DNA of 23,424 nucleotides from Sphingomonas sp. CCH10-B3 (GCF_001556185.1 NZ_LSIJ01000087.1:1-23424), one strand, 5' to 3'; positions 15,391 through 23,033 are shown, counted from the stretch's first letter. Translations and numbers: made by a program. Notes: generated from the letters alone by a model not told the origin.

Positions 15391-16566
15391 ATGCGGATCG
15401 TCGACGTCAACGAATTCTATTCGCCGACCGGCGGCGGGGTGCGCACCTACATCGACCGCAAGATGGCGGTGATGGCGGACATGGGGCACGAGCTGATCGT
15501 GATCGCCCCCGGCCGCCGCGACTGGGTCGACGATCGCCGCGGCGGACGGATCATCTATGTGAAGGCGCCGGGGATGCCGTTCGACGCCAATTACGGGCTG
15601 TTCTGGGATGCGGCCCCCATCCACGCGCTGCTCGACCGGCTGGCGCCCGACATCGTCGAGGCATCGTCGCCGTGGCGCCCGGCGTGGATCGTCGGCAAGT
15701 GGCAGGGCAGCGCGCGGCGCGTGTTCTTCATGCACAACGATAACGTCGCCGCCTATCCGATGCGCTGGTTCGAACGCTTCGCCGCACCCGAGGCGATCGA
15801 GCGCAGCTTTGCCTGGTACAGCCGCTATATGTCGCGCTTCCTGGCGCATTACGACGCGGTGCTCACCAACGGCCCGGCGCTTGCGAAGCGGCTGACGGCG
15901 CGCGGGGTGCGGATCGACGGGGCGATGCCGCTCGGTATCGAGCGCGGGCATTTCTCGCCTGCCCTGCGCGACGAGCGGCTGCGCGCCGATCTGCTCGCCG
16001 ATTGCGGGCTGGGGCCGGACGCGCATCTGCTGCTCGGGATCGGGCGACATCACCCCGAAAAGCGCTGGCCGCTGGTGATCGAGGCGGTCCGCCGCGCGAG
16101 CCGGTCGCGACGGATCGGGCTGGTGCTGATCGGCGACGGCTATGAGCGGCGGCGGCTCGAACGGCTGGCGGCCGGCGCGCCCAACATCTGCCTGCGCCGC
16201 CCGATGTACGATCGCGCGCGGCTGGCCGCGATCATGGCGAGCAGCGACGCGCTGATCCATGCCTCTGAAGCCGAACCCTTCGGGCTGGTCGCGTCGGAAG
16301 CGATGGCATCGGGCCTGCCGCTGATCGTCCCCGACAGCGGCGGTTGTGCCGAAGTCGCCGACCGCCACTGCGCCGAGCTTTACCGTGCGCGCGATGCCGG
16401 TGCGGCGGCCGAAGCCATCGGGCGGCTGCTGAACCGCGATCCAGCGCTGCTGCGGCGCGCGGCGACGGTGGCCGCGACGCGCGTGCGCACCGATGTCGAG
16501 CATGTCCGCGACCTGATCGCTTATTACGAGGCGCTGCTGCCGCGCCGTCAGCGCGTCGCAGCCTGA
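15391..16566 (+). CDS. GT4-family glycosyltransferase
   Basis: A 391-residue GT-B glycosyltransferase. The N-terminal acceptor domain begins VDVNEFYSPTGGGVRTYI (4-21) with the Gly-rich loop, and the C-terminal domain has the EX7E motif, Glu295 to Glu303, in EPFGLVASEAMASGLPLIV. No signal peptide or TM helix is visible, so it works on the cytoplasmic face. Sugar donor and acceptor cannot be read from the sequence; GT4 enzymes commonly use UDP- or GDP-sugars or lipid-linked acceptors. It lies directly downstream of the DUF2141 gene. Its 3' end overlaps the convergent GT-C gene by 19 bases. Confidence 0.9.
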   Translation: MRIVDVNEFYSPTGGGVRTYIDRKMAVMADMGHELIVIAPGRRDWVDDRRGGRIIYVKAPGMPFDANYGLFWDAAPIHALLDRLAPDIVEASSPWRPAWIVGKWQGSARRVFFMHNDNVAAYPMRWFERFAAPEAIERSFAWYSRYMSRFLAHYDAVLTNGPALAKRLTARGVRIDGAMPLGIERGHFSPALRDERLRADLLADCGLGPDAHLLLGIGRHHPEKRWPLVIEAVRRASRSRRIGLVLIGDGYERRRLERLAAGAPNICLRRPMYDRARLAAIMASSDALIHASEAEPFGLVASEAMASGLPLIVPDSGGCAEVADRHCAELYRARDAGAAAEAIGRLLNRDPALLRRAATVAATRVRTDVEHVRDLIAYYEALLPRRQRVAA

Positions 16567-18017
16567 CGCGGCCGCAGGTACAGCGTCAGCCGCCCGCCGG
16601 GGATGTCGATCCGCCGCCACCCGCGCGCGCGGGCATAGGCGATCAGTGGCGCGTCGTCGCTCGCCTCGCCCGCCGTCCAAGCGCCTTCGCCGCCGACTAG
16701 GATTGCGCTGAGCGGCGCGGCGGCATCGAGCCGGTTGCGCGAGACGAGGTGGAAGCGCCGCTCGTCGGCGGCATCGAGCAGCGCAAGACTGCGGAAGTAA
16801 AACGGCCCGGCGGCAAAGCGCGGGTCGATCTCGAGCCCAGCGGCGGGCAGCAGTTGCGGCGACAGCGTTGCGACCGGTCCCTTGCCGCCCGCCGCCCTAA
16901 AGCTCGCCCCCAACGCGCGACCCTGATCGAGCGCCACCGCCATCGGCACGCCGCGCGTCGCCTTGATGATCGCCTCGACGGAAGGCGCCAGCCCCCCGAT
17001 CGCGAAGATCACCGCCGCAATCCGCGCCCCGCGCCCCGGCGGCACGCGCTGCCACACCAGCGCCAGCCGGACGAACAGCGGCGGCAGCACCGGGAGCAGA
17101 TACTGCCGCCACGTCGGCTCGGGCAGCAGCGCGGCGACCAGCCCGGCGGCGATCATCAGGTCGAGCAGCCGCTCGATCCGTGCCGATCCCGGAAAGCGCG
17201 CGGCAATCACCAGCGCCATCAGTGCCGGGCCGAGCGCGAGGAACTTGATCGTGTCGAGCGCCTTGCCGGTCAGGCTCAGTTTCCACGGCATTTGCTGCGC
17301 CAAATACCATTCGGCGGGCGCCTTGGCAGGGAAAGTGAACACGCCGAAGATGAAGGCATCTGGCGCCTGCGCGTAGATCCACAGCATCGCCAGCGCGACC
17401 GGCGCGGCGCCCGCCAGCAGAAGGGCAGGGCGGTGGCGCCGATCGACCAGCGCATAGGCGCCATAGGCCACCGCGGGCAGCGCGAACGAGATTTTCGCTG
17501 CGGCCGCGCTCGCAAGCAGAAAGCCGGTCGCCAAGGCCGAGCCCGCGCCTCCGCGATCCTGCGCCTGCCGCACGATCAGCCAGAGCGCGAGCGCGAGCAG
17601 CGCCGCGGGCAGCGCGTCGTTGCGCGCGACTGCGCTGGTGAACAGGAAGATGTCGCAGCACGCCATCAACCCGATCGCAAGCCCGGCCCGGCGCGCATCG
17701 GCCCCGCCCGCGCGCGCGGCACCGAAGCAGGCGGCAAGCATCACTGCCCCGAACAGCGCATTGACGGCGCGCAGTACGGGGCACGTCCAGCCGCCCGCCA
17801 GCACGGCCAAGGGTGCCAGCAGCATCGGCTGGAGCGGCGTCTGCAGATAGGCGAAATCGCGATAGGGCAGCCCGCGCGCCGACAGCAGCGCGGCGGCGAC
17901 ATATTGGCTTTCGTCATGATCGATCGGCCGCAGCATCGCCAGCCCGACCAGCAGCGCCGCGACGCCCAGCGCGACGATCAGCCAGCGCCACCGATCGTCC
18001 CGTGGCGTCGCTGTCAC
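16548..18017 (-). CDS. GT-C membrane glycosyltransferase (ArnT/PMT/GT39-like)
   Basis: A 489-residue protein with about ten to twelve hydrophobic helices and a soluble C-terminal domain (about 365-489). The first extracytoplasmic loop carries IDHDESQYVAAALLSARGLPYRDF: the DE pair with the following Tyr is the usual catalytic/metal region of GT-C enzymes that use polyprenyl-phosphate sugars. A later FTFPAKAPAEWYLAQQ loop resembles ArnT-like proteins. It would transfer a sugar from a lipid donor on the periplasmic side. The start is GTG at 18017, with no strong ribosome binding site. It is divergent from phoD by 57 bases and convergent with the GT4 gene. Substrate is unknown. Confidence 0.82.
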   Translation of the reverse strand: MTATPRDDRWRWLIVALGVAALLVGLAMLRPIDHDESQYVAAALLSARGLPYRDFAYLQTPLQPMLLAPLAVLAGGWTCPVLRAVNALFGAVMLAACFGAARAGGADARRAGLAIGLMACCDIFLFTSAVARNDALPAALLALALWLIVRQAQDRGGAGSALATGFLLASAAAAKISFALPAVAYGAYALVDRRHRPALLLAGAAPVALAMLWIYAQAPDAFIFGVFTFPAKAPAEWYLAQQMPWKLSLTGKALDTIKFLALGPALMALVIAARFPGSARIERLLDLMIAAGLVAALLPEPTWRQYLLPVLPPLFVRLALVWQRVPPGRGARIAAVIFAIGGLAPSVEAIIKATRGVPMAVALDQGRALGASFRAAGGKGPVATLSPQLLPAAGLEIDPRFAAGPFYFRSLALLDAADERRFHLVSRNRLDAAAPLSAILVGGEGAWTAGEASDDAPLIAYARARGWRRIDIPGGRLTLYLRPRQAATR

Positions 18018-18074
18018 GAATCAGCCATATCGAAGGCGCAGTAGCAGCCTGCACTTCGTCGACAGGGGAAAGCC

Positions 18075-19700
18075 ATGACCATCAGGATCGATCGCCGTTC
18101 GTTCATCATGACGGGCACGCTGGGTATCGGCGCCTTTGCCGTCCCGGGCTTTGCCCAGACGCCGACGGTGTCGACTGCGCGCGGCTTTACCCATTCGGTC
18201 GCCAGCGGCGAGCCGATGGCCGACTCGATGTTGCTGTGGACGCGCTATGTGCCGACGACGGGCGACACCGCCCAGCTCCGCGTCGACCTGTCCGAAACCC
18301 CCGATTTCGTCAAGATCGCGGGCTCGGGCGAGCAGATCATCGGGCCTTGGCGCGACTGGACGTCGAAGATCACTGTCGGCGGGCTGAAGCCCGCGACGGT
18401 CTATTACTACCGCTTCGTCGCCCCCGACGGCAGCTTCTCGCCGGTGGGCCGCACCAAGACTTTGCCGGTCGGGCCGACGCGGTCGTTCAAGGCAGCGATC
18501 TTTTCCTGCTCGAACCTGCCGTTCGGCTATTTCAATGCCTATGCGCATGCTGCCGCGCGCAACGACATCGACCTCGCGATCCACCTCGGCGATTATCTCT
18601 ACGAATATCCGACGGGCGATTATCCGGCGGCCAAGGATGCGGTTGCCGGGCGCCAGCCCGAACCCGCGACCGAGATGTTCCGCCTCGCCGATTACCGGCT
18701 GCGCTACGCCAGCTACCGCGCCGACCCCGATCTCCAGAAGCTCCACCAGCTGGTGCCGATGATCGTCCAGTGGGACGATCACGAATCGGCGAACGACAGC
18801 TGGGAAGGCGGCGCGCAGAATCACCAGGCCGAAGAAGGCGATTGGGCCGTGCGTCGCGCTGCCGCGATCCAGGTCTATCGCGAATGGATGCCAGTGTCGG
18901 ACGAGCCCTATAAGGCTTATGATATCGGCACGCTCGCCACGCTGTTCCGCACCGAGACGCGGCTGCTCGGCCGCACCAAGGAAGCCGACATCGCGCCGCT
19001 GTTCAAGAATCTGAACATCACCAAGGCGCTGACCGAATTCCGCGACGGCGCCTGGCAGAATCCGGCGATGACGATGATGGGGTCGCAGCAGGAGGATTGG
19101 CTGGCGCACGGCGTCCGCGCGTCGGTGAAGGCCGGGCAGCGCTGGCAGGTGGTCGGCTTCGGCACGATCATGGGCAACACCGTGATGCCCGAGGCGGCCG
19201 CGGGCTGGCTCGCGCCGGACGCGCCGCAACGTTCGCGCAACTATGTGCTCGCCGGCATCGCGGCGGCCAAGGCCGGCTTGCCGCTCAATTACGACAGCTG
19301 GGGCGGCTATCCGGCGGCGCGCGCGCGCTTCCTGAAGATGGCGCAGGGGGCAGGCGCCAATCTGGTCGTCATCTCGGGCGACAGCCATAATGGCTGGGCC
19401 TATGACCTGCAGCAGGACGGCAAGGCCGCGGGCGTCGAATTCGCCGGCCACGGCGTGACCTCGCCCGGCTATGAAAGCGCGATCGGCATCGATCCGAAGA
19501 CGGTCGCGGCGGCGCTGGTCAAGGCCAATCCCGAGCTGAAGTGGTGCGACACCTCGCGGCGCGGTTACATGGCGATGACGATCACGCCCGAGCGGGTGAG
19601 CAACGACTGGATCTTCGTCGACACGATCAAGGCGAAGTCGATGGCGGCAAGCGTCGGGCATACCGCGATCGTGAGCCGGGGCCGCAATGTGATGGCGTGA
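18075..19700 (+). CDS. phoD: Alkaline phosphatase D family protein, Tat-exported
   Basis: A 541-residue PhoD-type metallophosphoesterase. The N terminus IDRRSFIMTGTLGIGAFAVPG (5-25) is a twin-arginine signal ending FAQ, so the protein folds with its metals before export. The Pfam PhoD N-terminal beta domain covers about 36-133. Metal and active-site regions follow: FSCSN (143-147, with Cys145), HLGDYLYE (170-177), WDDHESAND (233-241), SGDSHNGW (434-441) and the late FAGHGVTSPG. These agree with the iron/calcium centre of PhoD, which hydrolyses phosphomonoesters and diesters. The ATG at 18075 follows AGGGGA at a good distance. No Pho box was identified upstream. It converges on ubiG. Confidence 0.93.
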   Translation: MTIRIDRRSFIMTGTLGIGAFAVPGFAQTPTVSTARGFTHSVASGEPMADSMLLWTRYVPTTGDTAQLRVDLSETPDFVKIAGSGEQIIGPWRDWTSKITVGGLKPATVYYYRFVAPDGSFSPVGRTKTLPVGPTRSFKAAIFSCSNLPFGYFNAYAHAAARNDIDLAIHLGDYLYEYPTGDYPAAKDAVAGRQPEPATEMFRLADYRLRYASYRADPDLQKLHQLVPMIVQWDDHESANDSWEGGAQNHQAEEGDWAVRRAAAIQVYREWMPVSDEPYKAYDIGTLATLFRTETRLLGRTKEADIAPLFKNLNITKALTEFRDGAWQNPAMTMMGSQQEDWLAHGVRASVKAGQRWQVVGFGTIMGNTVMPEAAAGWLAPDAPQRSRNYVLAGIAAAKAGLPLNYDSWGGYPAARARFLKMAQGAGANLVVISGDSHNGWAYDLQQDGKAAGVEFAGHGVTSPGYESAIGIDPKTVAAALVKANPELKWCDTSRRGYMAMTITPERVSNDWIFVDTIKAKSMAASVGHTAIVSRGRNVMA

Positions 19701-19731
19701 GGGGGACAGGCCTCACCTTTGAGCCATCTTC

Positions 19732-19823
19732 GTCATTCCCGCGAAGGCGGGAATCCATAATCACCCGCGCTGGAGGGGGCCGCACCTGCAGCCGATATGG
19801 ATCCCCGCCTTCGCGGGGATGAC
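19732..19823. repeat. Paired inverted hairpin repeat between phoD and ubiG
   Basis: Bases 19732-19758 and 19797-19823 are inverted copies (27 bases each) differing at two positions. Each copy is itself a hairpin: 19735-19742 with 19747-19754 (stem ATTCCCGC, loop GAAG) and 19801-19808 with 19813-19820 (stem ATCCCCGC, loop CTTC). The two differences are compensatory: an A-T pair in one stem is a G-C pair in the other. This sits in the convergent gap after phoD and ubiG, and resembles the dispersed intergenic repeats common in sphingomonads. It could act as a bidirectional terminator or message stabiliser. Confidence 0.88.
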
Positions 19824-19863
19824 AGTGGTGATCGCCAGGATGTCGGTGGACGGGCAGGCCAAC

Positions 19864-20589
19864 TCAACCCGCCCGCGTCGCCGTCACGAAATAGTCGAGG
19901 CTCAGGTCGTCGCTCATCACGAAGCCCTTGAGCGGCGAGAAGCTGAGGCCGCGCGTTTCGACCAGCTCCAGCCCGGCGCCTTCGATCAGGCCGGTCAGTT
20001 CCTCGGGCTTCAGGAACTGGCTCCAGTCGTGTGTGCCGCGCGGGATTTGGCCGGTCCCTTCGGCGAGCGTCACCAGCGCGAGGCGCGACAGCATCGTGCG
20101 GTTGGGGGTCGAGAGCACCAGCAGCCCGCCGGGGGCCAGCGCCACCGCCAGTCCCGCGACGAACGCCGCCGGATCGGTAACATGCTCGATCACTTCCATG
20201 CTGGTGACGAGATCGAAGCTCTCGTCCGACAAGTCCTCCACCGACCCGGTACGATAGTCGATCTCAAGCCCCGACAGCGCCGCATGCGCCTTGGCGGCTT
20301 CGATGTTCTCGGGCGCCGCATCGAGCCCGGTCACGGCCGCCCCCAGCCGCGCCAAAGGCTCGCACAACAGCCCGGCGCCGCAGCCTACATCGAGCGCGCG
20401 CTTGCCCGCGAGCGGCGTGAAGCCGCTGGCATCCTCGCCCCAATGCGCGTCGATCCGTTCGCGCAGATAGCCCAGCCGCACCGGATTGAGCCGGTGGAGC
20501 ATCGCCGACGAGCCCTTGGGATTCCACCAGTCGGCAGCGAGCTTGCCGAAGTGCGCGGCTTCGTTCGGGTTGATCGTCGTGTCGGTCAT
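19864..20589 (-). CDS. ubiG: Ubiquinone biosynthesis O-methyltransferase UbiG
   Basis: A 241-residue SAM-dependent methyltransferase that performs both O-methylations of the ubiquinone ring. The UbiG-specific N terminus EAAHFGKLAADWWNPKGSSAMLHRLNP (10-36) is diagnostic, motif I is LDVGCGAGLL (66-75), and SMEVIEHV (about 130-137) and APGGLLVLSTPNRT are the post-motif blocks. The ATG at 20589 has GGGGA four bases upstream, and the protein from there has the correct family length. It diverges from lysC across 88 bases with overlapping predicted promoters. It supplies quinone for the respiratory chain that feeds the oxidase encoded in the same window. Confidence 0.95.
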   Translation of the reverse strand: MTDTTINPNEAAHFGKLAADWWNPKGSSAMLHRLNPVRLGYLRERIDAHWGEDASGFTPLAGKRALDVGCGAGLLCEPLARLGAAVTGLDAAPENIEAAKAHAALSGLEIDYRTGSVEDLSDESFDLVTSMEVIEHVTDPAAFVAGLAVALAPGGLLVLSTPNRTMLSRLALVTLAEGTGQIPRGTHDWSQFLKPEELTGLIEGAGLELVETRGLSFSPLKGFVMSDDLSLDYFVTATRAG

Positions 20590-20611
20590 TGCGTCCCCAG
20601 CTTGAGCAACC

Positions 20612-20640
20612 TTGCCTTTGCAGCGCCCCGCCAGTAACAG
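20612..20640 (+). promoter_or_regulatory. Predicted lysC promoter
   Basis: TTGAGC (20612-20617) and TAACAG (20635-20640) are separated by 17 bases. The start would be near 20647, about 31 bases before the lysC ATG. Its -10 overlaps the -10 of the opposing ubiG promoter candidate by two bases. Confidence 0.35.
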
Positions 20641-20659
20641 CGCGCGCTTCAAAGCTCAA
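20631..20659 (-). promoter_or_regulatory. Predicted ubiG promoter
   Basis: On the minus strand TTGAGC (20659-20654) and TACTGG (20636-20631) are separated by 17 bases. The start would be near 20624, about 35 bases before the ubiG ATG. The -35 hexamer is identical to that of the lysC candidate on the other strand. Confidence 0.35.
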
Positions 20660-20677
20660 AGGACGCGTGTACCGTCG

Positions 20678-21910
20678 ATGGCCCGTATCGTGATGAAGTT
20701 CGGCGGCACGTCGATGGCCGGGATCGAGCGCATCCGGGCCGTTGCCGCGCGCGTGAAGCGCGAGGTCGACGCCGGGCATCAGGTCGCGGTCGTCGTCTCG
20801 GCGATGGCGGGCGAGACCGACCGGCTGGTCAATTTCTGCCGCGAAGCATCTTCGCTCTACGATCCGCGCGAATATGACGTGGTGGTCGCCTCGGGCGAAC
20901 AAGTGACGAGCGGGCTGCTCGCGATCGCGCTGCAGGCGATCGGCGTACCCGCGCGCAGCTGGCTCGGCTGGCAATTGCCGATCGAAACCAATGCCGCCCA
21001 CGCCAGCGCCCGGATCGAGACGATCGACATGGAAGCGGCGCTGGCGACCGGCGAGGTCGCGGTGATTCCCGGCTTTCAGGGCGTGAGCGAAGGCCGCGTC
21101 TCGACGCTCGGGCGCGGCGGCTCCGACACCTCGGCAGTCGCAGTGGCGGCGGCGATGAAGGCCGATCGCTGCGACATCTACACCGACGTCGACGGCGTCT
21201 ACACCACCGACCCGCGGATCGTCCCGCGCGCCCGCAAGCTCCAGCGCGTGACCTATGAAGAAATGCTCGAACTGGCGAGCGTCGGCGCGAAAGTCTTGCA
21301 GACGCGCTCGGTCGGGCTCGCGATGAAGGAAGGCGTGCGCATCCGCGTGCTCTCCTCCTTCGTCGATGGCGACGACGACACCGGCACCCTGATCGTGAGC
21401 GAAGAGGAACTTGGGGATATGGAACGCCAGCTCATCACCGGCATCGCGCACGACAAGAACGAAGCGAAGATCACGCTGACCGACGTGCCCGACCGGCCCG
21501 GCGCGGTGGGATCGATATTCACCCCGCTCGCCGAAGCCGGGATCAACGTCGACATGATCGTCCAGAACATCGCGCATTCGAGCGGATCGACCGACGTGAC
21601 CTTTACGGTGCCCGCTGCCGATCTCGCGCGCTCGCTCGACGTGCTGACCAAGGCAGCGGCGTCGATCGGCTATACCAAGATGGTGCACGACACGCGGGTC
21701 GCGAAGATCACGGTCGTCGGCGTCGGCATGCGCAGCCACGCGGGTGTGGCGGCGACGATGTTCAAGACGCTGGGCGCACGCGGCATCAACATCCAGGCGA
21801 TCACGACGAGCGAGATCAAGGTCAGCGTGCTGATCGACGAGGACGAAACCGAACTCGCGGTGCGTGTGCTGCACACGGCCTATGGGCTGGATGCGGAGGA
21901 GGCGGCGTGA
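20678..21910 (+). CDS. lysC: Aspartate kinase
   Basis: A 410-residue enzyme that phosphorylates aspartate, the first step to lysine, threonine, methionine and diaminopimelate. The kinase domain starts with VMKFGGTSMAG (5-15) and includes GRGGSDTSAVAVAAA and the TDVDGVYTTDPRIVP segment that binds nucleotide and aspartate. Two ACT domains follow from about residue 258 (ITLTDVPDRPGAVGSIF and ITVVGVGMRSHAGVAATMF), the usual site of feedback inhibition by lysine or threonine. Length fits the monofunctional type. The ATG at 20678 begins a protein with the standard N terminus, though the AAAGGA upstream is rather far (14 bases). An internal start at residue 248 may give a separate ACT subunit. The stop overlaps the next gene as GTGA. 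Confidence 0.97.
   Translation: MARIVMKFGGTSMAGIERIRAVAARVKREVDAGHQVAVVVSAMAGETDRLVNFCREASSLYDPREYDVVVASGEQVTSGLLAIALQAIGVPARSWLGWQLPIETNAAHASARIETIDMEAALATGEVAVIPGFQGVSEGRVSTLGRGGSDTSAVAVAAAMKADRCDIYTDVDGVYTTDPRIVPRARKLQRVTYEEMLELASVGAKVLQTRSVGLAMKEGVRIRVLSSFVDGDDDTGTLIVSEEELGDMERQLITGIAHDKNEAKITLTDVPDRPGAVGSIFTPLAEAGINVDMIVQNIAHSSGSTDVTFTVPAADLARSLDVLTKAAASIGYTKMVHDTRVAKITVVGVGMRSHAGVAATMFKTLGARGINIQAITTSEIKVSVLIDEDETELAVRVLHTAYGLDAEEAA
21404..21421 (+). promoter_or_regulatory. Candidate internal ribosome binding site and start for an aspartokinase beta subunit
   Basis: GAGGAA (21404-21409) lies nine bases before the in-frame ATG at 21419-21421, codon 248 of lysC. Translation from here would give a 163-residue protein made of the two ACT domains. 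Overlapping alpha and beta aspartokinase subunits from one gene are established in Bacillus and Corynebacterium, with the beta start at a closely similar position. Whether this one is used is unknown. Confidence 0.4.
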
Positions 21911-22926
21911 ACCTTTTCGCCGAGCGTCTCGCCCGCCGCATGGCGCGCGGTTGCGCGTTTCTGGGCAGCGACGTCGCGATCATCTGCGGGGCGATGTCGT
22001 GGGTGTCGGAACGCAACCTCGTCTCGGCGATCTCCAACGCGGGCGGATTTGGCCTCATAGCCTGCGGGGCGATGTCGCCTGAGTTGCTCGATGCCGAGAT
22101 TGCCGCGACCAAGGCGCTCACGTCGAAGCCGTTTGGCGTGAACCTGATCACGATGCACCCGCAGCTGACCGACCTGATCGACGTCTGCGCCAAGCACAGC
22201 GTCACGCATATCGTGCTCGCAGGCGGTTTGCCGCCCGCTGGGTCGATCGATGCGATCAAAGCGGCGGGCGCCAAGGTGATCTGCTTTGCGCCTGCGCTGG
22301 TGATGGCCAAGAAACTGATCCGCTCGGGCGTCGATGCGCTCGTGGTCGAGGGGATGGAAGCGGGCGGCCATATCGGCCCGGTATCGACCAGCGTGCTCGC
22401 GCAGGAGATCCTGCCCGAAGTCGCGGCGCAAGTGCCGGTGTTCGTCGCGGGTGGGATCGGGCGCGGCGAGGCGATTGCCGCCTATCTCGACATGGGCGCG
22501 GCGGGGGTGCAGCTCGGCACGCGCTTCGCCTGCGCGACCGAGAGTATTGCCCACCCGAACTTCAAGAAGGCGTTCTTCCGCGCCTCGGCCCGCGATGCGA
22601 TCGCGAGCGTCCAGATCGATCCGCGCCTGCCGGTCATCCCGGTGCGCGCGCTGAAGAACGCCGGCGCCGAGCGGTTCCTTGCCAAGCAGCGCGAAGTCGC
22701 TGCCGCGCTCGACGCGGGCGAAGTCGACATGGGCGCGGCGCAGCTCCAGATCGAGCATTATTGGGCGGGCGCCCTGCGCCGCGCGGTGATCGACGGCGAT
22801 GTCGAGCAGGGATCGCTGATGGCCGGGCAATCGGTCGGCATGGTCACGCAGGAGGAGCCCGTCGCCGAGATCATCGCCACGCTGATGGCCGAGGCAGCGT
22901 CGGCGCTGGAGAAGCGCGCGGCCTGA
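21907..22926 (+). CDS. Nitronate monooxygenase family (NMO / FabK-like) flavoprotein
   Basis: A 339-residue FMN-dependent TIM-barrel protein. Family blocks are GAMSWVSERNLVSAISNAGGFGLIACGAM (28-56), KPFGVNLI (74-81), EGMEAGGHIG (148-157) with His155 at the catalytic/FMN region, VFVAGGIGRGEAIAAYLDMGAAGVQLGTRF for phosphate binding, and a C-terminal helix. Members oxidise alkyl nitronates such as propionate 3-nitronate, or act as enoyl-ACP reductase II (FabK); sequence alone does not separate these safely. The GTG start overlaps the lysC stop as GTGA. In many alphaproteobacteria ptsP follows lysC, so this neighbour is unexpected. Confidence 0.88.
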   Translation: MNLFAERLARRMARGCAFLGSDVAIICGAMSWVSERNLVSAISNAGGFGLIACGAMSPELLDAEIAATKALTSKPFGVNLITMHPQLTDLIDVCAKHSVTHIVLAGGLPPAGSIDAIKAAGAKVICFAPALVMAKKLIRSGVDALVVEGMEAGGHIGPVSTSVLAQEILPEVAAQVPVFVAGGIGRGEAIAAYLDMGAAGVQLGTRFACATESIAHPNFKKAFFRASARDAIASVQIDPRLPVIPVRALKNAGAERFLAKQREVAAALDAGEVDMGAAQLQIEHYWAGALRRAVIDGDVEQGSLMAGQSVGMVTQEEPVAEIIATLMAEAASALEKRAA

Positions 22927-22949
22927 TCGGGCGTTTCGATTCTGGCCTC

Positions 22950-23033
22950 CCGTTGGTTTCGAGCGAAGTCGAGAAACAGGCCACAAGCGACGCGGCCCGG
23001 CATCCGTGTCTCGACGCCTCTCGACGCCAACGG
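22950..23033. repeat. Short imperfect inverted repeat before the TonB-like gene
   Basis: Bases 22950-22963 (CCGTTGGTTTCGAG) and 23020-23033 (CTCGACGCCAACGG) are inverted copies with two mismatches. Inside the left end GTTTC (22956-22960) and GAAAC (22973-22977) frame the sequence GAGCGAAGTCGA, a pattern I associate with dispersed intergenic repeats in sphingomonads. The 154-base gap 22927-23080 holds this element and no gene. Confidence 0.6.

Noticed and set aside
15328..16680. A 450-codon minus-strand open frame antisense to the GT4 gene
   Set aside because: Charged low-information translation; the plus-strand gene has the EX7E motif.
16749..18044. A 431-codon plus-strand open frame antisense to the GT-C gene
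   Set aside because: The minus-strand product has TM helices and the DE motif; this one is a polar shadow.
18021..19661. A 546-codon minus-strand open frame antisense to phoD
   Set aside because: PhoD on the plus strand has a Tat signal and all metal motifs; the antisense product has none and is Arg/His/Asp rich.
20264..21874. A 536-codon minus-strand open frame over lysC and the start of ubiG
   Set aside because: It spans two real genes in opposite directions and has no coherent family features.
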